A DNA stretch of 64,000 nucleotides from Ziziphus jujuba (taxonomy: Eukaryota; Streptophyta; Magnoliopsida; Rosales; Rhamnaceae): the NCBI RefSeq assembly GCF_031755915.1, contig NC_083388.1, forward strand, positions 13,528,501 to 13,592,500. Reading direction: 5' to 3'. A program made the translations under genes and the position numbers. The notes under the pieces were generated by a model. It saw only the letters and a program-made list of their open reading frames with translations. It was not told the DNA's origin and searched no databases. Shown here piece after piece: positions 9,364 to 20,312 of the stretch. Numbering within the stretch: position 1 is the first letter of the stretch; the number at the start of each line of letters is the position of its first letter.

Positions 9364-10502
9364 TAATACGAACCTAGGACGACCTGCTCTTAAACCCGCA
9401 TGATATTAGCCTAGATCTAATTATGTTCAAGTTCTAATGCTCACCTCGACCCCCAACCAACCTATGATTAGAAACCTTGGTATATAATGAAGATGCCACA
9501 ATAGGTGATGGAAGGCCTATAGATAAGTCAAACTAAAACACTTATTCACTAATGGTGTTTTAGGTGTTCAAAAGAACAAATGGAATTCAATCTCACAAAT
9601 AATTTTCTATATAAAATTTAAGCTTTTTTCTCAATGATAAAATAAGCCTTTAAATAGGCTACAAAGTCACACTAAAAATCTAAGGTGAAAAATCCGGCCA
9701 ACATTAGGAAACATAATCATGGTAGCCGAATCTCACTACTTTCCTAAGTCTAATTTCTAATTAATTAATTCCTTTATTTTGGAAATAGGAATTAATTAAT
9801 TTATAAAAATATCAACTTTCCTAAACAATGAAAATAAAATAAAATATTAACTTTCCTAAATCAATTTGTCCAACCAATAAATAAATAAAAACAAGAAAAA
9901 AAAAGGAAAGTCAATCGTAAATTAGGTAATGAGTTGACTTTGACATCTAGGCTGAATTATGTCTTCAACTAAGCTAACTCATGACCCAACTTGTCTTCCA
10001 TCCAAGTTAGCGTGCATCTGAACATGCCTTTCATCCGAGTTAGCTTGTGTCTGAACTATATAGTGTTAACTTGCCAAGATAGTTGATGTTGTCCAAGAGT
10101 CAGATGTCCGAGATAGTTGGACAAGAGTAAGATGTCCGAGATAGTTGAACAAGAGTCAGATGTCCAAGATAGTTGATAACCGAGGTAGAATGTTGCCCGA
10201 GGTATGTATGTGCTATTGATGTCTGAAGGAACTGGATTTGTCCGAGACATGGATGACACCAATGTTGTTCGAGACATGGATGGACTGATGCTGTCCGAGG
10301 TAAAATGGTTTTTGGGGTGTGGATGTCCTCCGATGTATGGATGCCCTCTGAGGTATCCGAGGTATGGTTGCCCTCCGAGGTATGGATGCCCTCCGAGGTA
10401 TGGTTGCCCTCCGAGGGATGGATGTCCTCCGTGACATGGATTTCCTCCGTGGTATGATGTCCTCTGAGGTATGGATGTGTGGGCACGGGCGGAATCACCT
10501 CC
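9364..10502 (-). repeat. Solo LTR-A' inserted in LTR-B, TSD ATATG
   Basis: Plus-strand ends are TAATACGAACC (inverse of GGTTCGTATTA) and GGCGGAATCACCTCC (decayed from the TGATGTGATTCCGCC start). Perfect 5-bp duplication ATATG at 9359-9363 and 10503-10507. B LTR sequence is continuous across it (GGGTGATATG joins AAC..CTTGGCCGAATT). No internal sequence, so it is a solo LTR formed by LTR-LTR recombination after insertion. Its U3 carries the 18-bp minisatellite listed separately. Confidence 0.9.
10085..10470. repeat. Tandem minisatellite in the U3 of the solo LTR-A'
   Basis: Two registers. At about 10090-10180 there are about three copies of a ~29-bp unit containing GATGTCCGAGATAGTTG. At about 10320-10470 there are roughly eight copies of an 18-bp unit, consensus CCCTCCGAGGTATGGATG. 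Degenerate GTTCGAGACATGGATG copies lie between them. Because the unit is 18 bp, a chance frame (10204-10434, +) encodes a GCPPRY hexapeptide repeat; I do not regard that as a gene. Confidence 0.85.
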
Positions 10503-11192
10503 ATATGAACGTACAAGGCTTCCAACTATGCTTGGCCGAATTTTATAATTAGGAAAACATTAATTTTTATTTATGTCTTGATTGGATTTTGGCATGTTGC
10601 CTATTTACTTTCCTAATGTTGTTTGTATTAGGTTTTTAAATTACTTTACTAATTTTGTTAGAGTTGAATTCGCCAAAGAATTAAAGGCCATTCAAATTAG
10701 GAAACAAAGTTTCCTAAACCTAATCACATTGGGTTTGGGAACGTAGTCACATTGGATTTTCTAAACCTAACCACATTGGGTTTCCTAAACCTAACCATAT
10801 TAGGTTTCCTAAGCCTAACAAAATTAGATTTGCTAAACCTAATTTTTGCCCATCATTATTTTTACAAATTTTGGAAAGCTTTGTAATTTATTTTGCCTAT
10901 TTAAAGGCATAAAAGTCATGAATAAAAATCAGATTACAATTTTGATTCAAAGTGAGAGTGATCTCTTGGTTCTCTAAGGACTATATCGAACTTTTCAAGC
11001 TTTACTTGTGGAGTTCAAATTTAACTTATTGATAGGTTATTCCACACTCTATTATGGCATCTTCACCATACCAAGTTTCTTACCTCAAATATAGGTAAAG
11101 GGGTCGTGGTCTTCCATTGATAATTTGCAATTAGACGGTCAAAATCAATCTTTGTTATAGGTTTAGAAGCAAGTCGCTCTAAGATCGTATCA
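10503..11192 (+). repeat. LTR-B, plus orientation, second part to its 3' end
   Basis: Continues the B LTR from 9363: CTTGGCCGAATTTTATAATTAGG, the TTTCCTAAACCTAA blocks (several extra copies at 10710-10840), CCTATTTAAAGGCA near 10896, and terminal AAGATCGTATCA. It is followed by the middle of a minus A LTR, its apparent insertion target. Confidence 0.85.
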
Positions 11193-12107
11193 TCAAAGAA
11201 CAATTCAATCTCACAAAATAAATTATGGATATTATTACAGTTGTGTTCTTCCTAAAAACTAAGTTCTTAAATAGGCTAGGAAAGAGCAAAATGATACCCT
11301 AATTGTCTAGGTAAAATCAGCCACCAAAGAATAGGAAACCTAGCTTGGCCAAAATTCACCTCATTTACTAATCCAATTTGGATTAATTAATTTCTTTATT
11401 TTGAATTAGGAATTAATTAATTTATAATGAAAATAATAAAATAATAGATTTCGTAAGTTGATTTGTTCAGCAAATAAATAAATAGAAACCAAATTAAAGA
11501 CTAATTTCCCAAAACAAAAAGTAAAAATCAAATTAGGAAACAAAATAACTATCTCTTTGACTAAGCCGTCTTTAACAAATATTTTACCAATTTAAGCTCC
11601 AAATTAGCTTTCATATGCCTTGAAGGATGCCAAATAGGATTATTATGGTGTCCCACATGTTTCCCTTGATTGGAAAAAAGAGAAAAAGCCTACTCAGCAA
11701 AATATAGTAAAATCAGCAAATAATACAGCAAAATCAGCCAACTTTCTCTCCCATGCCCACAAGCCCTTATTGATTGCCTCAGAAGTTGGTTTGACTTGAT
11801 TCCATGACCTCTTAGAGATATGTATTGAATCCATGAAATGTTGGAACCATTTCTTGCTGTCGAGAATCCATATTTGCACGAAAACACCTACTTAGGTTCG
11901 TATCGGTCTCCATCACTTGGATGCTTAAAATGGGCTTTGTATCTTTCGGTATTGATAAGCCCCTTTAAGAATTAATTACTCCCTAGATAAAATCAGCAAG
12001 GTTTTCCTTAAATCTCTTAGCTTGAGCCCTAGTGATCGGTCTTCATCCATATCGGGTCAATACGCCAGGGGGTTGTCGTTTATGCGGGCTTGGGTAGATT
12101 CTCATCA
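11193..12107 (-). repeat. LTR-A, 3' LTR of A3 (distal end missing)
   Basis: Minus-strand start TGATGAGAATC is at 12107. The AATTAATTAA-rich U3 lies near 11390-11420. The terminal part with CGTATCA is missing because sequence to the left of 11193 is the B LTR. Confidence 0.8.
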
Positions 12108-13232
12108 TTTCACTTCTCTTAAATCAATATCATCACCTACAGCAAAAGGAGATAAATCAGCAACATTAAATGTGGCACTAACATTGTACTCACTTGTTAA
12201 ATTAAGTTTGTAGGCATTCTCGTTAATCCGCTTCAAAACTTGAAAGGGTCCATCCACATGCAGTATAAGCTTTGACTTTCTTGGTTTTGAAAACCTCTCC
12301 TTTCGTAAGTGCAACTAAACCAAATCTCCCGGTTCAAATACTATCACAAAAAAGTCTAGAAATAAATGCCCATTATGGCAAAAATTATACTTTTTAAAGT
12401 TAGCAAATAATCTCTTCCAAATTTTCAAATTTCCACAAAGTAAAGCTCTCGACAAGGCAGATAAAGTTCTATACAACAAATGCACTTTTAAATAAGCATC
12501 TTTATAATTCATGTCCAGCAATGGTTTCTTACTCAAGATGGCTTTATTAACATCCCCAAAACTAAGATAATTTTTTTTATTTTTCCTCTGTTTTCTTTAT
12601 TTTCCTTTCTTACTCACAGATTTAATGGGTTTCACATCACCCTCGGCTTTTGCACCAAATTCCTCACTCTCGGGTTTATTATAATTTTTCCACTCAATTT
12701 GGGTTTTAGAGGACTAACCTTGTATAGTAACCTCACATTTTCCCTCTTGAATGGATGGTGAAACCGTTGGTGCCATACTAGCTTTCTCCTTGAGCTTTTC
12801 AGCTTCGCTCCTTTGTTGTATTTGTAATTGGTCTCTAAAAACTTCCTTCAGGGTCAATGTATCCAGCTTAACTTTCTTACCTTTAAACTTAAAAACAATG
12901 GAGTTCTCTCAATTATAATGAAGAACATCTTTATCAAATTACCATGGCCTCCCTAACAATATATGACCAGCATGCATAGGCACAACATCACATAACATAA
13001 CATCAACATATTTATCTATGCTGAATTTTACTCTGGCTTGTTTATTTATTTTCATCTCACCACTATCATTAAGCCATTGTAATTGATATGGTTCTGAATG
13101 TTTAATAGTTGTTAAGCCTAATTTATCAATTACCATGCTACTAATTACATTTACACAACTTCCACTATCTATAATCATACTACATATGTTACCTTGCACA
13201 ACTTCCACTACTATAATCATACTAAAAAGTGT
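12108..13232 (-). pseudogene. protease, linker and re-ordered pol remnant of A3
   Basis: Reading on the minus strand from 13225: a duplicated protease active-site block, VNVISSMVIDKLGLTTIKH, HAGHILLGRPW, linker LKEVFRDQLQIQQRSEAEKL, then NYLSFGDVNKAILSKKPLL and YKDAYLK. RT should follow; instead comes YRTLSALSRALLCGNLKIWK (integrase mid-region), then RLFANFKKYNFCHN (late RT), then VFEPGDLV (integrase C-terminus), ending [14 protein letters not shown]. The same scrambled order occurs at 43826-44000 and 46381-46540. A stop replaces a Trp codon in [10 protein letters not shown] near 12318. No catalytic domain except the protease relic survives. Confidence 0.85.
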
Positions 13233-14971
13233 ATTTTTACCAAGATGAACTTGTTTTTCTAGGATTTGTTGTAAGTGCTGTAGGAATTAAAAATGACATT
13301 CAAAGGTCAAGGCTATACAATAGTGACCGAAACCTACATCAATTACCCAGGTAAGGAGTTTTCACTATTAGGCTGGCTTCTATCGAAGATTTGTTGAGAA
13401 TTTTAGCACAATTACAACACCTTTAACCGAAATTTTCAAGAAAAATCTTGGATTTTAATGGGGAGAAGCACAAGAGAAGTCTTTTAATTTGTTGAAGAAA
13501 AAAAAATTAGTAATGCTCCTTTATTGGTTTTACCAATTTTTTCTAAGACTTTTGAAATTAAATGTGATACTTCGGGTGTAGGTGTTGGAGTTGTATTAAT
13601 ACAAGATGTATGCTTTGGTGGGAACTTTGGGGACATGGAAACATTACTTAATGTCGAAGGAGCTTGTGATTCACGCGGATCATGAATCTTTGAAGTACAT
13701 TAAAGGCCAAAGGAAGCATAATTGAAGGCATCGAAGGTGGATTGAATTCATCAAGATGTTTTCTTATGTTATTTGCTACAAAAAAGGTAGCAAAAATGTG
13801 ATTGCTGATGCATTATCCTGAAGTATATCTTTGAGGGGTATTTATTTTGGGAAAATCAACTTTGTGTGCCTAATTATAGTTGTAGGGATTTGTTAGTTAG
13901 AGAAGGTCGTGGTGGGGGTTTAATGGGACACTTTGGTGTTGTAAACACTGTATCCATATTGCCAAAACATTTTTATTGGCCGAATATGAGGAAAGATGTA
14001 GAGAGGATATGTGAGAGGTGCCTAAAGTGTTGAAAGTCCAAATCCAAATTGAAACTGCAGGCTTATACATGCCGTTACCAATTCTTTCTCATTCGTCAGT
14101 TGATTGGTCTATGGATTTTGTCCTTCGTTTACCTAGGTCTAGGATTCGAAAAGACTCAATTTTTTTTTTGTTGTTGATAGATTTTCTAAAATGGCACACT
14201 TTATTGTATGTAATAAAATTGATGATGCATCTCATGTAGCTAACTTGTTCTTTAAGGAAGTGGCGAGACTTCATGAAATGCTTAAGACTTTTGTTTCTGA
14301 TAGGGGTGCTAAGTTCTTGAGTTACTTTTGGAAAACATTTTAGGCTAAGTTAAGGACTAAACTTTTATTTTCAACTATTTGTCATCCATAAAATGATGGT
14401 CAACTAAAGTATTAAATAGAACTTTGTTGGCAATGTTGAGAGCATTAATTAGTAGAAATTTAAGAACTTTAGAGCAATGCTTGCCACATGTGGAGTTTAC
14501 TTATAATAGATCTATGCATTTAGCTACTAAATATTTTCCATTTGAAATTGTTTATGGTTTTAATCCATTAACTCCATTAGATTTAACACCTTTGCCTTTA
14601 AATGAACGTGATAATCTAGATGGAAAATAGAAAGCTGATTTTGTTAAATAGATTCATAACAAGACAAAAGGAAATATTGAGAGGAGGACTGAGCAATACG
14701 CCAAGATTGTTAACCAAGGTTCTATTTGAACCAGGAGATTGGGTTTGATTGCATTTAAGAGACGAGAGGTTTCCGGAACTATGAAAGTCAAAGTTTATGC
14801 CTCGAGAGTATGGACCTTTTCAAGTTTTGGAAAGGGTTAATGAAAATGCCTACAAGCTAGACTTATCAGGTGAGTATAATGTGAGTGCTACGTTTAACAT
14901 TGCGTCATATCTCCATTTGCTGTAGGTGATGATTTTGATTTGAGGCCAAATCCTTTTCATGAGGAAGAGAA
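13233..14971 (+). pseudogene. Family A pol fragment: late RT, RNase H, integrase
   Basis: Starts in late RT (NLFF / GFVVSAVGIK), then the connection domain (ASFYRRF-like), RNase H ([26 protein letters not shown]), and the integrase zinc region. Integrase core pieces: VDWSMDFVLRLPRS (first Asp), [16 protein letters not shown] (second Asp kept). The third-acid region reads CHP*NDGQ and frameshifts, so the Glu is lost. The C-terminal part has [13 protein letters not shown] and NVSATFNIA. Many stops and frameshifts. It represents the standard, non-scrambled domain order for this family. The pol frame enters the LTR at 14972 through PFHEEENDEN. Confidence 0.85.
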
Positions 14972-16107
14972 TGATGAGAATTCGCCTGTACCCATACAAC
15001 ATACAACCCGCTGGGGTGCTGATCCTATGCAACTAAAGACGGGATCAATTACAATGGCACAAGCTAAGAGATTTAAGGACAACCTAATTAGCTTCATTAA
15101 AGGTGTGATTAAATCTCATGAGGGCATGGTTATACTTGAAGATCCAAAGATCGTACTATGCATCCAAGCTATAAAGGCTGAAGTGGACCCGGGAAGCTAT
15201 TTTGATGCTTTTATGGACCTCGGGCAGAAAGGGATGAATTTGTTGGCTTATATGAACATGATTGAGAATATTAAGGGATCATGAAATCAGGTCAAGGAAG
15301 AAGCAAAGGCATCCAAACTCATCATTTGCGCATACACTCTTGATCTGGTTGAATTGCATTGTTTTGGCATTCGGAAGGTGGTGTTTTGTAATCCAAGCAA
15401 GCTTTGATCATTCCAATCAAGGGAAACATATGGAAACCTATTATAATCCTATTTGGCATCCTACATGGTGTATTGGAGCTGATTTGGAGCTTAAACTAGT
15501 TGGTGATTAGACAAAGATAGTTTGGTTGGAAAACTAGGCAAATAGTTTCCTAATTTGAAATTTGACTTTTTGTTTTAAGAAACAATCTTTTATTTTGGTT
15601 TTTATTTGATTATTTGCTGAAAAAACTAATTTAGGAAGGTTTATATTTTATTATTTTGATTTTAAATTAATTATTTCCTATTTCAAAATTAAGGAATTAA
15701 TTAATCCAAATTAGTTTAGGAAAGGTTAGGAAATTTAGCCACCTTTTTGTTTTTAATCATTGGCTGGTTGTTAACCTAATTCTTTTAGGGTTTTATTTTT
15801 TTTCACTCAAATCTATTTAAGGGTTTATTTTCTCAATAGTAGATAGATGATTATTCATACAGAAATTTAATTGTGAGAAAGAGTTCTTTATGTTCTCTTT
15901 GAACATCCAAAACATCGAATAGAGCTCAAATGTTTTAGTTTGACTTATCAATAGGATATCTTTCACCTATTATGGCATCTTCATCATATACCAACGTTTC
16001 TAAAAATAAGTTGATTAGGGGTCAAGGTAATCATAAGACTCTAAACTTAATTACGATCCGAGCTAATATAATACGGGTTTTGGAGTGAGTCGACCTACTT
16101 TGTATCA
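14972..16107 (+). repeat. LTR-A (subtype reading PMQLKTG), 3' LTR
   Basis: Starts TGATGAGAATTCGCC after polypurine tract CATGAGGAAGAGAA; ends ACTTTGTATCA. The first 310 bp are open as the pol tail (DENSPVPIQHTTRWGADPMQ..ITMAQAKRFKDNLISFI). U3 has the AATTAATTAA block near 15690. The promoter-like box near 15820 reads CTATTTAAGGG. Confidence 0.85.
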
Positions 16108-16647
16108 CATTGTAATCAAAGTGGGTTTCTACTCAAAATTACTTTTATTGATAGGTGTCTATGAATTCTTGAGAGATGATTAATCATCGATGGCTTGAAA
16201 CAAGCCAGTGAGGTTATGGTGGAGCATCATTGTTATTGTTCTTACCCACAGCTTTTTCAAGTTGCTCTAACAACTCTGGCTTACTTCTCACTTTCCTTAG
16301 GTTAAACAATGCTTTCCCTAACTTGGGATTGTAAGGTATAATGCTCAGATTATGACTTTTTCATATTCACTGGCAAAAACAAAAGCAAAAAATAAACAAA
16401 TGAAAAAAATATAAACTTCACAAAAAAAAGAAAAAAAAGAAAAGACAACTAAAAGAAAAATGGTCCTAAATTAAAATTAACTAGTTCAACTCTAATATTG
16501 GTCAAAATAAAATTTTGAAAAACCAAAAATCTAAATCTAAAAACCACAATAAAATAAATTAAAATTAAGTTGAATGACGATTGCTACAACTCAAACTCCT
16601 AGACAATTAAGTCATAAATTGATAACTTTGATCTGGAAAGTGCACGG
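16108..16647. other. 540-bp island not matching families A, B, C or T
   Basis: Lies between an A 3' LTR and the start of the A5 5' LTR. The first bases, TTGTAATCAAAGTGGG, loosely resemble a decayed PBS. On the minus strand about 16335-16225 can be read as NPKLGKALFNLRKVRSKPEL followed by LEQLEKAVGKNNNNDAPP and a stop, a composition that looks coding but that I cannot assign. From 16380 to 16570 it is A-rich with no clear ORF. It could be a scrap of another retroelement or of pre-insertion DNA. Confidence 0.5.
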
Positions 16648-17021
16648 TGATGAGAATCTACCCGTGCCCTCACAACCGACAACCAACTGGGGTGCTGACC
16701 CAATACGGATGAAGAACGGGCTAATAATTACTACAGGTCAAACCAAGATATTTAAGGACAACCTGGCTGCTTTTATACAGGGAGTAATTAATTCTCAAAA
16801 GGGCTTGTCAATACCGAAGATACAATGCTTGTTTTAAGCATCCATGCAGTGGAAGCCATTACAGACTCGGGTAGTTATTTTAGTGCAAATATGAACTCCG
16901 GGCAGCAACGAATGGATCCAAAACTTCTTGGATTCAATGGATCTCACAAAAGGCCATGGGATCATTTCATGCATCTAAAACCAGATTGTATGGACAACAT
17001 CTCAATTTGGCTGAAAATGTG
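16648..17021 (+). repeat. LTR-A, 5' LTR of A5, left part
   Basis: Starts TGATGAGAATCTACCCG and ends CTCAATTTGGCTGAAAATGTG, where A4 inserted. The pol-tail reading is present (AQPTTNWG-like, FKDNLAAFIQGVINSQKGLS). The same join (GGCTGAAAATGTGCTGTTTAGCC) is uninterrupted in the LTR at 42462-43575 on the minus strand. Confidence 0.85.
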
Positions 17022-17289
17022 TGATGAGACTCCGCCCGAGCTAGCACAACCAACAACCCGTTGGGGTACCGACCCTATATCGATGAAGACTAGGGCGATC
17101 ACTAGAGTTCAAGCCAAGAGGGACAACCTTGCTGCCTTTATCAAGGGAGTAATTCATTCTCAAGAGGGCTTGTCCATACCCGAAGATCCAAGACTTGTTT
17201 TGAGCATATAAGTGGTGGAAGCTGATACAGGTCTGGATAGCAGTTTTGGTACATTCAAGGAGTCCGGGCAGCATGAATTGGGTCCAACG
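17022..17289 (+). repeat. LTR-A, 5' LTR of A4, left part
   Basis: Starts TGATGAGACTCCGCCCG and continues as the pol-tail reading (AQPTTRWGTDPISMKTRAIT, AFIKGVIHSQEGLSIPEDPR). Interrupted at CAACG by a solo LTR; resumes at 18364 with CTTCATGGATACAATACAT. Confidence 0.9.
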
Positions 17290-18358
17290 TAATACGAACC
17301 TAGGACGACCTGCTCCTAAACCCGTATTATATTATCTCAGATCTAATTAAGTTCAAGTTCTAATGGAATTGACCTTAACCCCTAACCAAACGGTGGTTAG
17401 AAACCTTGGTATAATATAGACGCCACAATAGGGGATGGAAAACCTCTTGATAAGTCAAGCTAAAACAAGCAATTCTCTAATGGTGTTTTAGGTGTTCTCA
17501 AAGAACAAAGAGATAATTAGTCTCACAAGTATTTTCTCAATCAAATCAAAGTTGTATTCATATTGAAAAGTAAGCCTTTAAATAGGCTACAAAGCCACAA
17601 AATAAAACCCTAAAAACAAAGGGAAAACCCTAAATACAAAGTAGTTTCCTATGGCGGCTGAAATTCTCACACCTTTCCTAATCTAATTTGGATTAATTAA
17701 TTCCTTTTATTTTAATTAGAAATTAATTAATTTACAATGAAAATAATAAAATAATTAATTTCCTAAACTTATTGTTCCAGGAAATAAATAAATAAAAACT
17801 AAAAAGTAATGGTAATTTCTTAAAACAAAAAGTAGAATCAAATTAGGAAACTATAATACTAGCTTTTTGACTAAGTTGACTTTGACCAATCTTTGACCAA
17901 ATTGAGCTCCAAATCAGCTTCAATATGCTTTGTAGGATGAAAAATAAGCTGAATATGAAGTCCCACACATTGCCCATGCTTGGAAGAGGAAGAAAAAACC
18001 AACTCAGCAAAATACAGTAAAGCCAACACAAAATATAGTAAAAAACAGGCCAAATTTGAAGCTATCCGTACAACCCCTTTTTGAATGCCTTTGAAGCTGG
18101 CTTGACTTGATTCCATATCCTCTTAGATGTACATATGTATTGAATCCATAAAGAGTTGGAACCATTTCATGCTGCCCATTGTCCATATTTGCACCAAAAC
18201 TGCTATCCGGGCCTGTTCGGCTTCCACCACTTGGATGCTTAGAATAGGCTTTGTATCTTCAAGTATGGACAAGCTCTATTGAGATTGACTACCCCCGTAT
18301 AAATACTCCCAGGTTGCCTTTGAAGCTTTGTTGAGTGGGCTCGGGCAGAATCACATCA
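17290..18358 (-). repeat. Solo LTR-A' in the A4 5' LTR, TSD CAACG
   Basis: Plus-strand ends TAATACGAACC and GGGCAGAATCACATCA. Perfect TSD CAACG at 17285-17289 and 18359-18363, and the interrupted LTR is colinear across it. No internal sequence remains. Unlike the A' LTR at 9364 it has no 18-bp minisatellite. It is the innermost level of a three-deep nest. Confidence 0.92.
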
Positions 18359-18363
18359 CAACG

Positions 18364-19204
18364 CTTCATGGATACAATACATATTTTTAAGAGGATATGG
18401 AATCAAGTCATGTAGATTCAAACCCATCCAAAAAGGCGCTGTGTGCATGGATTGAAGAATTGGCTGATTTTGAGGTATTTTCCACTGACTTTACTGTATT
18501 TTACTGAGTGGATTTTTTCTTTTTCTTCCAAGCAAGGGAAACGTGTGAGACTCCATAATAAGCTTATTTGGTATCTTGAAAAGCATACTGAATCTGATTT
18601 GGAGCTCAAATTGATCAAAGTCAACTTAGTCAAAAAACTAGTATTTTAGTTTCCTAATTTGATTCTACTTTTTGTTTTAGGAAATTACCATTACTTTTTT
18701 ATTTTTATTTATTTATTTGCTGGAAAAATAAGGCGAGAAAATTTATATCTTATTATTTTCATTGTAAATTAATTAATTCCTAATTCAAAATAAAGGAACT
18801 AAATAATCCAAATTAGATTAGGAAAGGAGGAGACTTTCGGCCTTATTAGGATTCTTCATTGCATGGCCGGTTTTTCCCTTTTAGTTTTAGGGTTTTATTT
18901 TGTTTTCTCTTAGCCTATAAAAGGGCTTGGTTTTTGAGGAAGAATACATCAATAATATTCAAAATTTATTTTGTGAGATTGAATTTCTCTTTGTTCTTTT
19001 GAACACCTAAAACACCATTAGTGAATGAGTGTTTTAGTTTGACTTATCAATAGGAATTCCATCACCTATTGTGGCATCTTCGATATACCAAGGTTTCTAA
19101 TCACAGGTTGATTAGGGGTTGAGGTGACCATTAAGACTTGAACATAATTAGATATGGGTTAATATAATATGAGTTTAGGCACAGGTCGTCCTAGGTTCGT
19201 ATCA
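18364..19204 (+). repeat. LTR-A, 5' LTR of A4, right part
   Basis: Completes the A4 5' LTR: AATTAATT-rich U3, TATAAAAG box at 18916, AAAACACCATTAGTGAATGAG, terminal GTCCTAGGTTCGTATCA directly before the PBS. Confidence 0.9.
18916..18923 (+). promoter_or_regulatory. Putative TATA box of the family A LTR
   Basis: GCCTATAAAAGGGCTT lies about 285 bp before the LTR end, inside a context conserved in other A LTRs (TATATAAG at 39815 and 47559, TATATATAAG at 53813). The position suits a U3/R promoter; no transcript data. Confidence 0.55.
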
Positions 19205-19206
19205 TT

Positions 19207-19219
19207 TGGTATCAGAGCC
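19207..19219 (+). promoter_or_regulatory. Primer-binding site of A4
   Basis: TGGTATCAGAGCC two bases after the LTR end; perfect match to the tRNA-Met site used by A1 and A7. Confidence 0.9.
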
Positions 19220-20312
19220 GAATTTTGTTTAGGTTTGATATATTTTTATTTGCTTTCTTTGTTTTTGTGTTAATCTGAAATTTTAGCATTAGGTTAAGGT
19301 TGCTTCTATCATCATACACGTTCTGCATATTTGGAAATAAAAAATAAAAATTCATTCCTAGTTGAATTAGGATTTCCTAGTTTTATTGTATTTTTGTTTC
19401 CTAGTTTGTTAGTTGCCTTTTATCATTGTTCTGTTAACTTGGTTTTTGTTGATTTTTCTTTACTATTTTAGTCTTAAATATTTGCATTCATATATTAAAA
19501 AAAAAAAAAAAAACCAAACAGCTATTTTTTAAAAAAAAAAACTGCACATTTTTATTCTTGTTGTTGGAGGCCATAGGTTTGGTGAGTTTTTGCTGTTGGA
19601 ATTGCAAATTTTGGTGTTGATTCTTGTTACTGTAGTTGTTTTATGTTCTGTGAGTGAAAAAAAAAAAGGTAGAGGAAAAGCCGAATATTAAAAAAATATA
19701 TATATCGGTTTGTTGGAGTTTGATTTGTTTGCTGGAAATTATTGGAGCTGCTGTTTTCTTGATTATTTATTCAATATTTGGATTTGCTGGACAATTATTT
19801 TTGTTGCTGGATATTTGAATTTTGGGTATTTAAATTATTTGGATTAAAATTAGTTAAAGGATTTGATACAAAAAAACAACCAGCACTATTCTATATTTTT
19901 GTTCGATTTGATTCTTGTTTGTGTTTGAAATTCTTTTTCCTAAATTTTATTCTTGAATCCTTAATCTTTTACCATCTGGTCCAGTTCTTGGTAATTTCAA
20001 AATTTTCTTTATTATTTTGCTCTATTTGGCTAGAAAGCCGAAAACTAGGATTTGTTAAATTCTATTTGGCTCCTGCTTTTGTTTATAAGTTTAATTTAAA
20101 ACATACTTTGATCTAATTGATGTTTTGTGGGTGTTTTAATTAGAACTGTGAGATAATTTATTGAGTGAAAAAAGGCAAGAGTGTATGAGCTTAAAAGAGG
20201 GTAAAAGCCGAAACTAATGTGAAAACATGAGTGTCGAACCTTGTTTGAATGAAACATGTGAGGGAGTGAATTTGGTGAGGTCTTATTTTATTTTTGCATC
20301 ATTTATACTAAC
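19220..20312 (+). other. A4 untranslated leader
   Basis: About 1.09 kb, the ordinary leader length for this family: TTTGATATATTT start, poly(A) near 19500 and 19530, TATATATATCGGTTTG near 19700, GAAACATGTGAGGGAGTGA near 20254. No coding signal. Confidence 0.8.

Larger units (their letters stand above)
11193..13232 (-). mobile_element. A3: minus-strand family A element with scrambled pol
   Basis: Minus order, right to left: protease, linker, re-ordered pol segment, integrase C-terminus, 3' LTR (12107 down to 11193, interrupted at its left by the B LTR). Gag, leader and 5' LTR are missing: at 13232 the minus protease abuts plus-strand RT of another copy in head-to-head arrangement. Confidence 0.75.

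Noticed and set aside
10204..10434. Open frame with a GCPPRY hexapeptide repeat
   Set aside because: It is the by-product of an 18-bp minisatellite inside a solo LTR; the opposite strand gives an equally repetitive frame, and no start context or homology supports a gene.
10320..10470. Possible CRISPR-like repeat array
   Set aside because: Units are contiguous 18-mers without unique spacers, in a plant LTR.
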